Shown one piece after another: positions 62,401-64,000 of a stretch of 64,000 bases of DNA. The notes under the pieces were generated by a model. That model was given only the letters and a program-made list of their open reading frames with translations, did not search any database and was not told the DNA's origin. Source of the stretch: Litoditis marina (taxonomy: Eukaryota; Nematoda; Chromadorea; Rhabditida; Rhabditidae); NCBI GenBank assembly GCA_964036275.1, contig OZ038433.1, positions 26,147,485-26,211,484 on the forward strand, given 5' to 3'. Position numbers and translations under genes: made by a program. Every line of letters starts with the position of its first letter. Within the stretch, counting starts at the first letter, position 1.

Positions 62401-64000
62401 GTTGGAACCACCGACGCAAGATAGGAAGGAAGAAATTGCTCTGACACAGGAAGAAGTGGATCATATAGCTTTCATCACTAGAATTGCGGAACAGAGCTCT
62501 TTCGACAAAGTTGCCCCACCACGACCCACCCCTCCGGTTGAACAGCTACAAGAACAAATTGAAGTGGAACATCCAACTATCACTGAACACGAGGAAGTGG
62601 AAGAAAGAAGTTCCAGTGCCACTTCAGGAGCCGATGAGAACATCTCGTTTGACCGAACTTCTTTTGACCACACCCAGTTGTACGAACGGTCATCCCCTTT
62701 GTTGGAATCACCGACGCAAGATCGGAAGGAAGAAGTTGCTCTGACACAGGAAGAAGTGGATCATATAGTTTTCATCACTAGAATTGCGGAACAGAGCTCT
62801 TTCGACAAAGTTGCCCCACCACGACCCACCCCTTCGGTTGAACAGCTACAAGAACAAATTGAAGTGGAACATCCAACTATCACTGAACACGAGGAATTGG
62901 AAGAAAGAAGTTCCAGTGCTACGTCAGGAGCCGATGAGAACATCTCGTTTGACCGAACTTCTTTTGACCTCACCCAGTTGTACGAACGGTCATCCCCTTT
63001 GTTGGAATCACCGACGCAAGATCAGAAGAAAGAAATTGCTCTGACACAGGAAGAAGTGGATCATATAGCTTTCATCACTAGAATTGCGGAACAGAGCTCT
63101 TTCGACAAAGTTGCCCCACCACGACCCACCCCTCCGGTTGAACAGCTACAAGAACAAATTGAAGTGGAACATCCAACTATCACTGAACACGAGGAAGTGA
63201 AAGAAAGAAGTTCCAGTGCCACTTCAGGAGCCGATGAGAACATCTCGTTTGACCGAACTTCTTTTGACCACACCCAGTTGTACGAACGGTCATCCCCTTT
63301 GTTGGAATCACCGACGCAAGATCGGAAGGAAGAAGTTGCTCTGACACAGGAAGAAGTGGATCATATAGTTTTCATCACTAGAATTGCGGAACAGAGCTCT
63401 TTCGACAAAGTTGCCCCACCACGACCCACCCCTTCGGTTGAACAGCTACAAGAACAAATTGAAGTGGAACATCCAACTATCACTGAACACGAGGAATTGG
63501 AAGAAAGAAGTTCCAGTGCTACGTCAGGAGCCGATGAGAACATCTCGTTTGACCGAACTTCTTTTGACCACACCCAGTTGTACGAACGGTCATCCCCTTT
63601 GTTGGAATCACCGACGCAAGATCAGAAGAAAGAAATTGCTCTGACACAGGAAGAAGTGGATCACATCGCTTTCATTACTGGAATGGCGGAACAGAGCTCT
63701 TTCGACAAAGTTGCCCCACCACGACCCACCCCTCCGGTTGATCAGCTAAAAGAACAAATTGAAGTGGAACATCCAATTATCACTGAACACGAGGAATTGG
63801 AAGAAAGAAGTTCCAGTGCTACTTCAGGAGCCGATGAGAACATCTCGTTTGACCAAACTTCTTTTGACCACACCCAGTTGTATGAACGGTCATCCCCTTT
63901 GTTGGAATCACCGACGCAAGATCGGAAGGAAGAAGTTGCTCTGACACAGGAAGAAGTGGATCATATAGCTTTCATTACTAGAATGGCGGAACAGAGCTCT
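47463..64000 (+). CDS. Giant repeat protein, N-terminal exons plus open 100-residue repeat array (runs off right edge)
   Basis: Exons in phase: 47463-47485 (may hold the initiator ATG), 47630-47702, 48100-48228, 48645-48825, 49088-49177, 50084-50206, 51240-51653, 51823-51881 and 52505-64000+. The first eight give about 364 residues. Exons 48100-48825 contain LDEFSQQQQDTIRQVLQRAE and a basic stretch (RLSRMGRVVQRRT), resembling the N-terminal Rab-binding helix of RIM/rabphilin-type proteins. Exon 51240-51653 is a helical, Cys-containing region of 138 residues that I do not recognise. The last exon begins with acidic and Ser-rich sequence and a TPPPRPPPP stretch, then the repeat array. Over 3,800 codons stay open without a stop. 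Because of the RIM-like helix and the size, a giant synaptic active-zone or scaffold protein (such as worm Clarinet) is a possible relative, but this is a guess. More 5' exons may exist. Confidence 0.8.
52894..64000 (+). repeat. Coding tandem array: 37 visible copies of a 300-bp (100-residue) unit
   Basis: The unit marker CCCACCACGACCC first appears at 52894, then at 53221, and then every 300 bases to 63715, with the next copy cut by the window edge. Two exceptions are both in frame: a 27-bp duplication at about 53162-53215 and a 6-bp deletion (one ACACAG) near 54649. Each unit reads, in order, EEVDHIAFITRMAEQSSFDK, VAPPRPTPPVEQLQEQIEVE, HPTITEHEEVEERSSSATSG, ADENISFDRTSFDHTQLYER and SSPLLESPTQDQKEEIALTQ (majority residues). 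It is acidic and rich in Ser, Thr, Glu and Pro, so probably mostly disordered, with one predicted helix (EEVDHIAFITRMAE) and one PPRPTPP stretch. Copies are extremely alike at the DNA level. Confidence 0.97.

Noticed and set aside
53087..63944. Many short open frames on both strands inside the repeat array (60-97 residues, spaced 300 bases)
   Set aside because: They are shadows of the one long frame starting at 52505; they recur only because the DNA unit recurs and each is broken by stops once per unit.
52894..64000. Array considered as CRISPR or satellite DNA
   Set aside because: Units are 300 bp without unique spacers, keep one reading frame, and vary mostly at single codons; the host is eukaryotic.

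Overview
The window is animal nuclear DNA. It holds many-exon genes with GT..AG introns, acceptors of the TTTCAG type, AT-rich spacers, GA/CT microsatellites and many small fold-back transposons. The protein families (FRMD4-like FERM protein, PINCH, UpSET/MLL5, NOL10) are animal ones. The short exons, small introns and TTTTTCAG acceptors suggest an invertebrate, perhaps a nematode; the species cannot be named from this sequence alone.

Layout. (1) 42-1405, minus: the N-terminal FERM part of an FRMD4-like protein, running off the left edge. (2) 1406-10302: about 9 kb with no convincing gene, rich in tandem and inverted repeats. (3) 10303-16036, minus: a PINCH/LIMS (UNC-97 type) adaptor with all five LIM domains. 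(4) 16959-32850, minus: a 40-exon gene for a 1,624-residue UpSET/MLL5/SETD5-type chromatin protein with a PHD finger, a SET domain lacking the usual NHSC motif, and two AT-hooks. (5) 32851-33661: an 811-bp head-to-head promoter interval. (6) 33662-41162, plus: NOL10 (yeast Enp2), 21 exons, 752 residues. (7) 41163-47462: intergenic DNA with a perfect 71-bp hairpin and a tRNA-like stretch. (8) 47463 to the right edge, plus: a giant gene whose last visible exon (52505-64000) is one open frame of more than 3,830 codons. It carries 37 visible copies of a 100-residue unit, and the array is not finished at the edge.

The gene models were built by joining exons by hand. Every join used in the four conserved genes and in the giant gene keeps the reading frame, and the translated order follows the known domain order. 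First exons and untranslated regions are the weakest parts.

Functionally, PINCH and the FERM protein act at the membrane and cytoskeleton, UpSET/MLL5 acts on chromatin, and NOL10 acts in the nucleolus in small-subunit ribosome assembly. They look like unrelated neighbours rather than one pathway. The most novel item is the giant repeat protein. Each unit carries a proline-rich SH3-ligand-like stretch and a helix that resembles a helix in the protein's own N-terminal part, which itself looks like the Rab-binding helix of synaptic RIM-type proteins. The introns also hold several MITE families, three of them with 8-bp target duplications of hAT type, one nested inside another element.
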